From contig CP137322.1 of the NCBI GenBank assembly GCA_033182465.1, positions 310,001 through 374,000 of the forward strand: 64,000 bases of DNA. The letters are read 5' to 3'. Under the pieces are notes generated by a model. It did not search any database and was not told the origin of the DNA. It saw only the letters and a program-made list of their open reading frames with translations. The stretch's first letter is position 1. Every line of letters begins with the position of its first letter. Source of the stretch: Sanghuangporus weigelae (taxonomy: Eukaryota > Basidiomycota > Agaricomycetes > Hymenochaetales > Hymenochaetaceae). This document shows positions 49,142 to 59,932 of the stretch, in pieces. The translations under genes and the position numbers were made by a program.

Positions 49142-49638
49142 CACAGCGGGCAGCTGTGGAATCATCGTGGGAGATATAACTGTTTATATCCATATGGATA
49201 TTTAAAGTATTATTAAGCGTTTCCATTTGGGTATGCCAAGAGGAGATATTTAAAGTATCATCACCTAAGATTCCCAAAAGAAAATTTTAAATATCCAAAA
49301 GAGTATCGGTGGCGTGGATACTCGCAGCTTATATGGTAATGAATACTTAAAATATCCCAAAAAGTATGGGAGGCTCGGATATGTAGAGTGGATACCATAA
49401 TATATATTTCAATTATCCAAATGGGTATCAAAGGATCGGATATTCATTTTTGATATGCTTATTGATACTTTAAATATCCCTAATGGGGATATCAATGGGA
49501 TACTTAACGTATCAACTGTCCATATCCATAAGGATATCCATTAATGTATCCCGAGATCGGATATTTCCGGAAGATATTTTAAATATTTCCTTTAATGATA
49601 CTTCAGATATTCTATTGAATATCCACGCTCGGGATACC
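49142..49638 (+). repeat. Left terminal inverted repeat (497 bp) with subterminal repeat array
   Basis: The outermost bases form an imperfect hairpin, CACAGC-GGGCA-GCTGTG. The rest is AT-rich and built of about nine degenerate pseudo-palindromes of the form GATAYTTNAANTATC spaced 25-45 bp apart, e.g. near 49197, 49245, 49466, 49499 and 49575. Such subterminal repeats are the usual binding sites of CACTA-type transposition proteins. The match to the right repeat ends after GGGATACC at 49638. Confidence 0.9.
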
Positions 49639-49818
49639 TTTATGGTACTCATCGGCTCGATTTTCTGGGTTTCCGCTGACAGTACCCTCTCTTCATTATC
49701 AAACTGGATCCTGCATTCTATGACATGATCATTCGTCTTCCTCGTCAAGATATTGAATACCATAGAGCTGCTACACAACAGACAAAATAACGCTACAAAT
49801 AATTAGGCTTCTATTATA

Positions 49819-52637
49819 CTATTCTCTATCTATACATGGTCGATCGGCAGATGCATTACTCAACCGGTCGAGAAATGCTTCGCAGATAGCACTATTCCTG
49901 TCCATAAGTCGTTTCGTTTTCTTATTGGTCTTCAATTTCTGAGGCCACTTCGGCATGTGAACCCAATCAGCCCTACCGCTGCGAATGTCATGAAGGCGGG
50001 ACATGAACCAACGCTCATTTCCGGGACTCCAGTATCTGACATTTGAAGTAGCAGCTTCCCATTGCTTCGGTGACGGCCACCAAGAGTATAACATATCATT
50101 CTGACCTACAGAGGTCACCACGCTATTGACAAGGAATCAAGAATTTGAAGGATACCTTTTCGCACTTTATAAGTTCCGCAAAGGAAGAGCAGTTCAGCTT
50201 CTGTGAGTGTGTCCTCACAAACTTTGCTGCCGTCAGGTAATGCATAGCTTCTCCCAAATATGTCGGCAACATCTGATGGTCCCGCGAGCGCGTCTGCGCC
50301 AATACGATGAACCTCTAAAATAGCGCGCCATACAGGCCCACTGAGACCAAGCGCGCGCCGGGCTCGTGGTTGGCGCATGAAGATTTGGAGTAGCTTCTCG
50401 TATTGGGCATATGCAAAGGCTCCAGGAGGGTCCTCGAGAGATCGATAACCAAGATCCCAGGACGAAGGGGACAGCTCGATATCGAGCTCTCAAGCAGGAC
50501 ATAGTGTGCGGAATGGCGAGCCTCTGGATGCGAAAAATTTTGCGATATCATAGAAATCAAACTGTCCATGGTGCATCATATCAGCCCCTCGTCGAATCAC
50601 TTCTACAACCAATGAGGGATCCTCCAATGCAAGTATAAGTCCCATTTCTTCAGGGTGCAGAAAATATACGATTTTGTCAAGCGACACTTTTTGTACCCGC
50701 AAAGTATCCACGATGAAACGCATTTCCTTGGTAATCATATTATTGGGATGAATGTCGAGCATAGATGGAGGAATCGGTGAGCGATTGAGGAGACACTTGA
50801 CAAACGAGGTAACAACAAGCATGTCCTGGACAGAGAAACTATCTGCTGAGGACTCCACGTCATACAAGATACCACGCGTCGTCGCCCATGAGTTCTCAGC
50901 GTCAGTCTCCAATTCTCCTTCCTCGCTCGACGTAACAACTTTGCAGGACAACAGAAGACCATACCGGAAATAAAGCATCTTGTCTAACTCCACACCCTCC
51001 AGATTTCTCACATCGATGTCCGATCGTATGGTATATCTTCCTTTCACAGCTTCCTGGAAATGCTTTTCCGCTGGGATAATTATGTCTGGTATGTCTCCGT
51101 TGATGTGCATCAGGAAATGGTCTGATTCCAGAATCTTGCCTTCTTTCATTGTCGGGATGGTGACGTCCACCGCTCCATTAGATGATGTCGATTGAGGAGG
51201 ATGAACTTTTGGAAAGTCGCAGCTGTCATCGGAGTCAAAATTCAGATGCTGTGTTTCAGTGTCGGGATCGAAGTCAGTGCAGACGTCCCATTCGTTTCGC
51301 GTGACAGAGAAACGCGTCTGAGTCAGAGGATATTCTGCATAATCGTCAAATTCCTTTCTGGCGACCCTTCGGCGTACGTATCCCCAAGAAAACTTCTCCC
51401 AATGAAATACTTTCGACTTCTTCGTAATATGATATCCGTCTCGTTTGTTCAATAAACGTTTCCTCTCACTTTCGCGCAAACTCCTTAGTTTTTCTTCGTC
51501 CTTGGCGTGTTGTCTTTCCCAGAATTGCATTGGCGTCTCAAAGGAAAGCTGGCGTGATCCTGACTCAACTTGCCCCTGTGCAATGAGTACGAAGCCGGAA
51601 TAAGGTTGAATGGGACCCTCGACCGAGCAAGATGATACGACGGGTTTACAAACGTCGCTCTGAGAGGGAATTGCGGGTGATAGTGGTTCCGCAGCATTTG
51701 CCATTGGAAGAGAAAGCCTGAAGTCACAGTCCCAAGATACTGAGAGATCGTTCGAACCCAACTCAAATGTGATGGCACGTTGATCATTCCAGGTACTTTC
51801 ATGATCAGCCTGCTCCACTGCCTCTTTGCTGGGCGCGAATAGTCTGGCCACTTGCGCATCAACTTCGTTAGTATACGGTGGTCGATATGTAATCCCATCG
51901 CCCCAGTAAACCCAGAAGGGAATATGCTTGTGAGCCAATCCCAACAATTGTCGCACGTCTACGTCGCTATTTGAAAAATCGATGAATGAGCCTAGTCGAC
52001 CTTCCCTGACGTCGAAATTGGCGATTGGAGAGTCCTTCAAAGCTGTTAACCATCGTTCCGGGAGATCTGTATCTCGTGCTATGTCCATCCAGTTCGGCGT
52101 CAGTGCAATGAGATATGTTGCCATGCCGAACAAGATACAAAATGCTCTCCGGGCGTTCCTGGCTTTGTGGATAATTACGTCCTCGGATAGGTTCTTTCCT
52201 GAGTATCTGACAGCGTGAGGAAATTTTGGAAGCGCGAAATCGACCGTCGTATTTACGTGAGGGAGGAGGCTTCAGCAGAGAAGAAAGGTGAATGACTCGA
52301 ACATCTCCCAGAGATTAATTTGGGAGGCCGAAAGACTGTATACGCCATCAATTAGCACAACGTCGAACGAACGAAAACACGCGAGGAAATCTCCAGTTAA
52401 GGCACACGGAACCAATGCAGCGCAAAGATACGGGAACTGTGGGTTAAAGTATTGAGGCCGTAACGCAGCGTCCAATGTATGTAGATTTGAATGTTGCCTC
52501 GGGGGAAGAGATGAGACATTGAGTCCCACCCAGACCGAGCTATCATTTCCGAGGAATACTTTTTTGAGTTTGTCCACGCCTCTCAACCGAAGTGGAGGTT
52601 TGCGAAAGATGTGTAAACTGGTGGATGGTTGAGACAT
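49819..52637 (-). pseudogene. Conserved basidiomycete transposon-borne gene of unknown function, with two in-frame TGA codons
   Basis: From ATG 52637 the frame reads MSQPSTSLHIFRKPPLRLRG and stays in one frame down to about 50135, apart from TGA at 52272-52274 and TGA at 50490-50492. An inferred 50-nt intron (near 50103-50153) then joins FLCGTYKVRKG to QNDMLYSWWPSPKQWEAATS, and the gene ends at 49819. In full it would encode about 920 residues. Blocks such as VDFALPKFPHAVRYSGKNLS, HKARNARRAFCILFGMATYL, PFWVYWGDGITYRPPYTNE and ERWFMSRLHDIRSGRADWV are familiar from many unannotated agaricomycete proteins. I know no function for them. Both TGA codons are consistent with CGA-to-TGA changes. It is divergent from the 53146 gene across a palindrome-rich promoter. 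Confidence 0.65.
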
Positions 52638-52744
52638 TTGGACACGAGATTGAGATGAAATCCCAGTTAAACTAGGACTCCAAAGAAAAAAGTATGATAT
52701 AAACCAGAGCTTTGGTGTGAAGGTGGCGGGTGAAATTGGGATGA

Positions 52745-52765
52745 AGCCCTGATTAAACCAGGGCT
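52745..52765. promoter_or_regulatory. Palindromic element, copy 1
   Basis: Arms AGCCCTG and CAGGGCT flank the ATTAAAC core; the arms are perfect complements. Confidence 0.55.
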
Positions 52766-52917
52766 CGTCGACGTTGCGTGAAGGGAAGAGTGAATGAACT
52801 GATCGTGATTGACGTGCAGAAAAGTTGTATCACGTGACTCTACGTCACAATACCTGTGTTTGCCAATTAAATTTTAATCCAAATTGCACTTCTTGTCTGT
52901 ACGGTCATGACACGCGG

Positions 52918-52938
52918 AGCTCTGGTTTAACTAGAGCT
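52918..52938. promoter_or_regulatory. Palindromic element, copy 2
   Basis: Arms AGCTCTG and TAGAGCT flank GTTTAAC, with one arm mismatch. Confidence 0.55.
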
Positions 52939-52960
52939 TCAGGGTCATGAGCTCGGCGAT

Positions 52961-52981
52961 AGCTTTGGTTTAACTAGGGCT
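52961..52981. promoter_or_regulatory. Palindromic element, copy 3
   Basis: Arms AGCTTTG and TAGGGCT flank GTTTAAC. It begins 43 bp after the start of copy 2, about four helical turns. Confidence 0.5.
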
Positions 52982-53145
52982 CGTCGGTGACTTGGCTTCT
53001 TCATGGAGCATTTTATGTGATGCGATTAGATTAGATTTTGAAGGGTGGCTCAGAAGAGCTCGTTTTCAAGTTATTCTCATGTCTGTTCAAGGCCACGACT
53101 ACTTTCTCTCCCATTCAGCGATATTTCTTCTATCCACCCATAGTC

Positions 53146-53848
53146 ATGCCTCGGAGTCGTGCTCGTGTTGAACCTGTACCCCATCCTTCCTCACCGACAG
53201 AGGACCCCTTTTCGGAGGCGGAGATTCATAGCGAATGTGACAATTCTGGTACAGAGAGTGAAGGAGAAATTGAAGGCTTGGCGGGCTCAGGTGAAGAAGA
53301 GTATGAAATGGAATTGGGGACGGAGATGATTCCCAAACCATGCGGACAGCCCAGCAGACCCGGGAGGGGAGGCTACTCTCTTCAGACAGAATTGGAGCAT
53401 CACGGGTGGGATGCGAAGAGCATCGCGTCGAAAAGGGTTTGTACTCATTCCCGCAACTAACGGACCAACTCTGATTGGTGAATTTTAGGAATACGTTTCT
53501 AAGTTGATCGAGGAGCACCTCGATACAAGTGTTCCATTTGCTAGCCAGAAGCGCGGGGCATTACAGATCGTTTACAAGAACGTGAGCAACACTTTTCTGT
53601 CCTTTCTTCACCTTACTCAGCTTTATTGTAGGCGAAACTGTGTTTTCCAGAGTTCAAAGGCTTCGAGGATGACTGGGTTCTTAAAGCTATGTGCAAGCTA
53701 CGCTTGAAGTATACAGTATCTCGAGACAAGCTGCGCGTTCAGAAAGCTGCTGCAGAACAGTTTTTTGCGCAATCGGTGAGGGATAGCATTGATTATATCC
53801 ATGATTTTCTACTGAGAAATTTGACAGTCTTCTTGCAAAGCGGTTTCT
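53146..53848 (+). CDS. Transposon accessory gene, 5' part
   Basis: ATG 53146 opens MPRSRARVEPVPHPSSPTED, followed by an acidic Glu/Ser/Gly-rich stretch and then RPGRGGYSLQTELEHHGWDA. Introns at 53437-53488 and about 53582-53630 join EYVSKLIEEHLDTSVPFASQ, then AKLCFPEFKGFEDDWVLKAM and RDKLRVQKAAAEQFFAQS. The frame stops near 53848. I do not recognise a family. The acidic head and Lys/Arg-rich helical tail are compatible with a small DNA-binding or regulatory protein, like the second product of CACTA elements, but that is inference. A likely 3' exon lies beyond the insertion, at about 55960-56277. Confidence 0.45.
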
Positions 53849-55012
53849 AAGAAATCTTAAATAGATTTGATTGCGGAAATCCATTAACAGTATTACTTCT
53901 ATGTACAAACGTGTGATCAACTGTATCTATCTCATAAACGAAGTGACGTTGGCACAATACAAGTCAAAGCCATTCCCAACACTCAACAATCGCAATGTTC
54001 TTCGGTATGGAGCGAAATTTGTCACGGTGTAGCGCACTGGCTCCTCCTGTGCCAGTACACTCATACTATGGCTCCCTCTTACTGCAGATACCATATCCCA
54101 GCACTGCCGACACCTGAGAGTGTGAGGGCACACTCCTATTGCACTCGGGACATCATTTGAGCACGTATCCATTGATTCCAGCACACGTACTGTACTGCGG
54201 CGCCCTCCTATGACCCAAATTGATCCGCCGATGGCTCCCCGACACTCAGACAGGTCCGCCGACAGCTCCTACCCAGCACCAGGCACTATAGGACACATCC
54301 CTCAGTGACTACGTGCCGCCGATCTTATGATTTACCATACGTACAGCCGTGCGGCGACTCTGGATGCCTCCGAGTCGGCCCCCCTTGGCGCCGATCGATG
54401 CGGCGGACACTCAGACATCCTCAGGTACCCTCGCCGACGCCTCCTACAGCTTACCAAGCAGTCCCCCATTGTCTAGGGAGCTATATATTGTCATATGTGC
54501 TTACATGCCTCACTACGACATATCTGCCACCAGTCCGGCAGTCCCCCACAGCGCTGCCGCTCCGGCCACTCATATTAGTCACTAGGGATCGCCCACACTC
54601 TGTATTGAGTGCCGCCGATGCATCGGACACCTCAGGGACATCGGCTGATGCGCCCTTTGTCTCATATACGCGATATCAGCCTCCGATCATCGGTTCCGAG
54701 GTTTCCCGACTTCCCCCTGACGCGGCGGCCCCCATTAGACCATGTATGGAAGGTAGGCATGTGGTACATCGGCGTGCCAAGCCACCGACTCGCGCCGCCA
54801 AGCCCAACTCCGCCGGCGCCCGTGTTATTGCAGATACTCAATATTTCATGTGATTGGATGCCCCCCTCACGTTGCCGCTCTCAGATTTCACCTGGGCGCT
54901 CCGGCAGCGGCCCTTGGCAACCCAGATGACTCAGGAGATGTTGTGAGACAGTAGGATGTGTCGGCGACAGCAGTAGAGTATATATAGAGCTTATACTAGC
55001 TTGTAGACAAAA

Positions 55013-55094
55013 GGATTCCAAGCCTAGAAAGGATTTCAAGCCTAGAAAGGATTTCAAGCCTAGCAAGGATTCCAAGCCTAGCAAGGATTCCAAG
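55013..55094 (+). repeat. 18-bp tandem repeat, about 4.5 copies
   Basis: The unit is GGATTCCAAGCCTAGAAA with minor variants (TTC for TCC, GCAA for GAAA) at 55013, 55031, 55049, 55067 and a partial at 55085. Confidence 0.85.
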
Positions 55095-55272
55095 AGCATG
55101 TACCAGACCGAGCGCCAGAGTTCGAGATATCCCTCACTCTGAGTCTCCCCTCATGTACTGAGCCTCCCCCTTGACTATATACTATCCTTGACATCTCCTC
55201 TTGTTTGACTCCACATTCTACTTGCCTTCGCCGCCTCCGGTACGCCTCTGCCGCTCTGACGTTCAGTGATCC

Positions 55273-55815
55273 GGCGCCCCTCTATTCGACGTCGGCGACC
55301 CTTCGGCGACCCAGGCTTCTCATCAGACTCCCCTTCGGCGTCCTTTCCAGCCTTTCACTCCAGTTTATCCCATATATTGATCTTATACAGTCTTTTCCTT
55401 TCATCTATCGCGTTTACGCTACTGCGGCGGATTCCTGCGGCCTCCCCCTCAGTCTGGCGCCCCTCTATTCGACGTCGGCGACCCTTCGGCGACCCAGGCT
55501 TCTCATCAGACTCCCCTTCGGCGTCCTTTCCAGCCTTTCACTCCAGTTTATCCCATATATTGATCTTATACAGTCTTTTCCTTTCATCTATCGCGTTTAC
55601 GCTACTGCGGCGGATTCCTGCGGCCTCCCCCTCAGTCCGGCACCCCTCTATTCGACGTCGGCGGCCATCCGACGACCCAGGCATCCTATCAGGCGACCCA
55701 GCGGCGCCTTCTCCAGCCACTCACGCCATTTTATCCTTTATATTCATCTTATACACTTCATACCTTCCTGTGGCCGAGTTTATACCACGTCGGCAGCCTC
55801 TTGTGATCCCCCCTT
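55273..55815 (+). repeat. 183-bp tandem repeat, three copies
   Basis: Copies start at 55273, 55456 and 55639. The first two look almost identical and the third is diverged. The period of 183 is 61 codons, so one frame stays open through all copies (APLYSTSATLRRPRLLIRLP repeats). The product is of low-complexity type and not recognised. Confidence 0.85.
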
Positions 55816-55959
55816 TTGAGCGGCGGCCCTATTATCCTATTCCCTTTATCCAGCGGCATCCTTAGACCCATCCATTACGTCTCCGACGGTTCCTGGCACC
55901 TGCCGGGTAGTAGGTCTTTGAGAGTCTGATAGCGTCGGCATCCCATTTTTGGAGGTCCC

Positions 55960-56277
55960 TTCATACATTCAGCACCCTTAGTAGGACGGACATCTGTAGC
56001 ACCTTCAGATACGACACCGCCGACCGACAACGTGACTGCATACATGACGTACATTGATTTGTTTGCGTCGGAAGTCAGGTCTGAACGCGGCAATCCGTTT
56101 CGAGATCGCAGACGAGGTGCACATGCGAATACGAGCAGGCGGAAAGTGCCTCTAGGGCTTCCAAAATCCTTTTACGACGAGGCTTGGCTGAGAGCACTGG
56201 GAAAGGACCAATATATGGTCATGCTTAACATGTCTGAGGAAGAGTTCAAATGGATGAAATGGTATTTGGTTACGTAG
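55960..56277 (+). CDS. Transposon accessory gene, probable 3' exon
   Basis: The reading is VTAYMTYIDLFASEVRSERG, then NPFRDRRRGAHANTSRRKVP and FYDEAWLRALGKDQYMVMLN, ending KWMKWYLVT at 56275-56277. It looks like real protein sequence (mixed composition, basic middle). It lies on the same strand as the 53146 gene and directly after the insertion, so I read it as that gene's end. The 5' edge is uncertain. Confidence 0.4.
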   Translation, partial: FIHSAPLVGRTSVAPSDTTPPTDNVTAYMTYIDLFASEVRSERGNPFRDRRRGAHANTSRRKVPLGLPKSFYDEAWLRALGKDQYMVMLNMSEEEFKWMKWYLVT

Positions 56278-56706
56278 ATGTGTACAGGTAGAAAGTTGAC
56301 TTCTCTTAGTTCTCTAATGAAACCGATGGTCGGACATGAAAATGTTGAGAAAAAATGGCTTGACATTTATCATATAGGCTATTTTGTTCTGTCGAAAGTC
56401 CCAAGACGATTAAACCGACTCGGTAACTAATGATAAACCAGCCGAGGAGAGGCACTTAGAAAAGAAAAAAAGAAAAGAAAAGAGTATGGCACGTGATGAT
56501 ATGACGCATCATTTGGTAATAGAGTATCATATCGATCACTGAGCCTCCTGTCCTTTCAATGTACATGTACGATGCAGGTCGGACCACATACCTTTCTCAG
56601 CCTGGGTTTAACCTGGGTTGTCTTTGTCTGAGTTCAGTTGCTTCGAATTGCAATCGTGACTCAGAGCTTGATTCCGAGGCTCGTTTTTCCTGTTGGTTAG
56701 CCCCTC
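56278..56706. promoter_or_regulatory. Transposase gene upstream region
   Basis: It holds CACGTGAT at 56490-56497 and one copy of the palindrome (AGCCTGG-GTTTAAC-CTGGGTT) at 56599-56619, about 90 bp before the transposase ATG. An A/G-rich run (AAAGAAAAAAAGAAAAG type) lies at 56458-56482. No gene was seen. Confidence 0.5.
56599..56619. promoter_or_regulatory. Palindromic element, copy 4, upstream of the transposase
   Basis: It has the same GTTTAAC core and length as the copies at 52745-52981, nearly 4 kb away, with arms AGCCTGG and CTGGGTT. Confidence 0.5.
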
Positions 56707-59700
56707 ATGCCGCAACCCCCTAGGACTGCAAAAACGAAGCTATGCGTGTGTTCGATATGCATTCATCACCTTAACGCGAATGGAGAGTATGGAGTTTACT
56801 ATGCGGCCTCGGAATATGATGCGCATCGCCTGCGAAACCGACTAGAATCGGATGCAACGAACACGGTTGCGGCGGATCCACTTGAAGCTGTGGATACCAA
56901 TATGGACGACCTCGTCGAACGCATGAACCTTCTTATGATTGAAGATGGAGGATGGAATATGGGTGACCTTAATGCGCAAATGGAAACAAGCTCGGACTCC
57001 CACGATAGTCGTGCTATCGCATTTAAGAACGGTCAGTTCATTATTGGATGTTGATTTCGCTTTCTCGTTCACAATTACTCACTAGATCATCATTTCAATT
57101 GGCCTGCTTCTGATGAACCTGAAATCACCCAGATGGTGATGTTCATACTCGTGTTCACCTCTGTGATCTTCTCGTTAAGTCGAAGGTCATCGGACACTGC
57201 TGAGATGTTTAGTGGATGGTATTCCGGGATCGAATGTGAAGAGAAACATACTTCAGCGTATTCCGAAGGGCTCCAGAACTGTCCGGTATAGGTATCAACT
57301 CTTCAGAAGAATGACGATTTATGCTGTCTGTCCAAAGTGCCATGCAATATACAAGCCCGAAGCTAGCACTTCCACAGACGGGTCGCTCTATCTGGAGACT
57401 TGTTCGAATGTCGTAAGTGCTTGCGGAGGCGAATGTGGGGAGCATTTGGTAAAAACAGATAACAAGATGCCGATCAAAAGGTTTATTTGCAATTCTGTAG
57501 TCGATTTTATCGGCAGCTTAGTTGTGCAGGGATCTCTGGAGGGATACATCGACAAGGCCTGTGACAATTTAAGACGGTTTTCCGATGTACAGAGCGATGG
57601 ACCTTTCGAAGCGAATTTTCTCAAACAGCTGCGCGGGCACCGAGGAGGAACACTTTTCATAGAACGAGGAGACGAGTTACGGCTTGCTTTCGCCTTATCC
57701 GTCGACTTCTTTAACGTTGAAGGCGTGCGGAGTGGCGCTGCGAAAATGTCTTGTGGCGTCATCTTGTTGGTCTGTTTGAACCTGCCGGAGAATATTAGAT
57801 ACAAATACGAGAATATGTTCCTCACGGGAATTATACCGAGGCCAGACGAGCTGGATGTCGATCAGATAAACCATTACCTTGTCCCAATTGTCGACGAATT
57901 TTGTCTTCTGTGGGATCCAGGATTCCATATTTTGCGGACGGCATCTGCTCCCGAAGGTAGAGTAGCCCGCGCTGCGATAGCTCTCGTCGTCTGTGATCTC
58001 CCGGCGGCCAGGAAAGTCGCAGGTTTGCACGGATTCAGCAGCAAGAAATTTCCATGCTCAGTGTGCCAATGTTCGAAGCAGGACATGGGAAAGGTCGACG
58101 AAACGTTTGGAAGGCACGATCGTACAGTTCTGAAGGAGCAGGCAGAAGCTTGGAGAGCTACTCGGTCAAAGACAGAGCGCAAGCGAATCATTGGTCACCA
58201 TGGAATTCGCTGGTCGGAGTTCTGGCGTCTCCCTTACTGGGATCCGTGCAAGCAGCTTGTAGTCGATCCGATGCACTGCCTATTGCTGGGACTCATTCAG
58301 AATCATTTCAGCAAGATTCTCCCTTTAACTAAGAAGGCGGTGTCAGAGAAGCTCCCTGAGCCTCCTGCATATGTATTTGACTTCGAAGATGTTCCATCTC
58401 GCGAGGACGATCCAGACAATCCAGTATATCAGAACGAGTCTGACGTTTCCATGGACGAGCGTGGTATCCTTCAGGTGCCGCAAATTCACAAATTGCTGCT
58501 GGGGTCCCTCAACGAAGGCAACTTGAGCGAGGAAATAAGGGAGCTCAAGCGTAAATTAGATACAAAAAAAAGGCTCCTTTGGTGTTTGTTTGGAAGTCCC
58601 TTGGGCTACCTGTTTCGACTTTGGCTGTTGTGACACAAGGCCTTCCGCCTTCGAATTTTGTTCAAAAGCCACAGTACATACGCGCATTAGTGAATTGGGT
58701 ACGTATTTGCTAAGAACACGCAATGACTTAGGGAATCATGCTCATGGTACCAATTAGCGCCTCGAAAAGCCGTTACGATGCGATGTTCCGACCATCCGTT
58801 TGACAACTCCTGAACTGTTGGACTTCATAGCTCATGTAATACATGCTACTTGCAAGCCGACATGGCTGCATTCCGTTCCCAGTGATTTTCACTCTTCGAC
58901 TTCAGGAAAGTTGAAGGCGGATGAGTGGCGCATGCTATGCACTATCTACCTGCCGCTCACACTCGTCATTCATTGCCATCTCAATGGACGAATTCAGGAC
59001 GTCGCGGTCAAACAGCGCTTTGAGGTTGTCCTCGAACATACAATGGCTCTGGTGCAGGCAGTAACAGTACTGTTCCGGAAGACAATTCATGTTAATCATG
59101 TTCAGTCTTATGACCGTCATATTAAGAACTACGTTAGGACGCTCCGAAGCATTCACCTGTGGGCCTCTTTGGTGCCGAACATGCATATGGCGACCCACAT
59201 CACAGACTTCTTGCCACTTTTCGGCTCGATCTATTCTTGGTGGACCTTTCCATTCGAACGTCTTATCGGAACCCTGCAGGAGCTTCCCACCAACAACAGG
59301 CCAGGTGAGCTTGGTTTTCTCTTTACGATAGACTATTTTTCCGATTGAAATCTGTAGGACAACTCGAGGCCACTATGTCCAATTCTTTCGTTGCGATGTG
59401 TAGACTTAGACAGTGGTGTATGCGTGAGGATTGCCCACCAGGTATAAGCGCATGCCTAGAAGCTATCGATGCGAAATATATGCAAGAGCGCATCTGTGTG
59501 TCGGATCCTGGAAGCAGTGATTCTGTGCATATCGATGTAGGTGATTCCGATGTTCGGCGCCTAGCACAAGAATATAATGGTACACTACGAGCCACTTGCA
59601 AATGGAACGACGTCCAGTACGCTACTCGAGCATACCACAAGGGTAATAGCCAGATTTTCTTTTGCGAAACAGGTTCGCATGCGTTGTATCCTGCCTTTAT

Positions 59701-59932
59701 TGAGTATATTATCGATAGAGACGAGCCCATCTTCGTCGTTCGCCGCCTTTGCAGATTACTTCTCGCGGACTCAGATCCCTTTACTCATTTTCCAGACTTT
59801 CCCACGAGAATTTGCTTTATGGATACTGCTCAACCGGAAATTATCAGCTGCCACGCAGTGCGGGGCCTTTTTGTATCTTTCCAAGTCGATGAATCGCTCA
59901 TGGCAGTTGTTTCTTTATGTCAAGTAAATTGA
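56707..59932 (+). CDS. Tnp2-type transposase (CACTA/EnSpm superfamily)
   Basis: The ATG at 56707 begins MPQPPRTAKTKLCVCSICIH, a Cys-rich head with a CxxC. An intron leads to DHHFNWPASDEPEITQ. The main exon (about 57180-58633) reads YAVCPKCHAIYKPE (zinc-finger CxxC), then GVILLVCLNLPENIRYKYEN, FLTGIIPRPDELDVDQINHY and LVVCDLPAARKVAGLHGF. These are followed by KKFPCSVCQCSKQDMGKVDE, IRWSEFWRLPYWDPCKQLVV and DPMHCLLLGLIQNHF. The last two are the hallmark of basidiomycete Tnp2-like transposases. Further exons carry MHMATHITDFLPLFGSIYSW, WTFPFERLIGTLQELPTNNR and QLEATMSNSFVAMCRLRQW, ending at 59930-59932. Around 57090-57212 the frame changes and I could not place a normal-sized intron, so the gene may be slightly damaged there. 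Plavaka-type relatives are the nearest alternative. Confidence 0.8.

Larger units (their letters stand above)
52638..53145. promoter_or_regulatory. Bidirectional promoter of the transposon genes, with repeated 21-bp palindromes
   Basis: This roughly 510-bp gap between two divergent element genes holds copies of a palindrome of the form AGCYYTG-GTTTAAC-YAGGGCT. The copies lie at about 52661-52679 (diverged), 52745-52765, 52918-52938 and 52961-52981, with a half site at 52700-52711. Between the left and right groups are TCACGTGA (52830-52837) and a nearby TACGTCAC (52841-52848). The even placement on both sides of the CACGTGA box suggests a shared control region bound by a dimeric protein. Confidence 0.6.
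53930..55940. mobile_element. Repeat-rich insertion nested in the transposon; possible LTR-like sequence
   Basis: A C/T-rich block of roughly 2 kb differs in composition from both sides and separates the two parts of the accessory gene. It has a TGTCACGG sequence near 54018 that could be an LTR tip, a strong TATATATAG box near 54978, an 18-bp tandem repeat (55013-55094) and a 183-bp tandem repeat (55273-55815). I found no matching right tip and no target duplication. Both ends are approximate and the LTR reading is tentative. Confidence 0.35.

Noticed and set aside
49142-49638. AT-rich minisatellite or centromere-like repeat
   Set aside because: The same sequence appears once more, inverted and near-identical, at 62400-62896, which fits transposon ends and not a satellite array.
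50490-52274. Selenocysteine or stop-codon readthrough at the in-frame TGA codons
   Set aside because: Fungi of this group lack the selenocysteine pathway, and a CGA-to-TGA change explains the codons more simply; no readthrough context was seen.
53930-55940. A complete solo LTR or LTR retrotransposon
   Set aside because: A possible TG tip and a TATA box are present, but no matching CA tip, no 5-bp duplication and no gag/pol reading were found; kept only as a tentative label.
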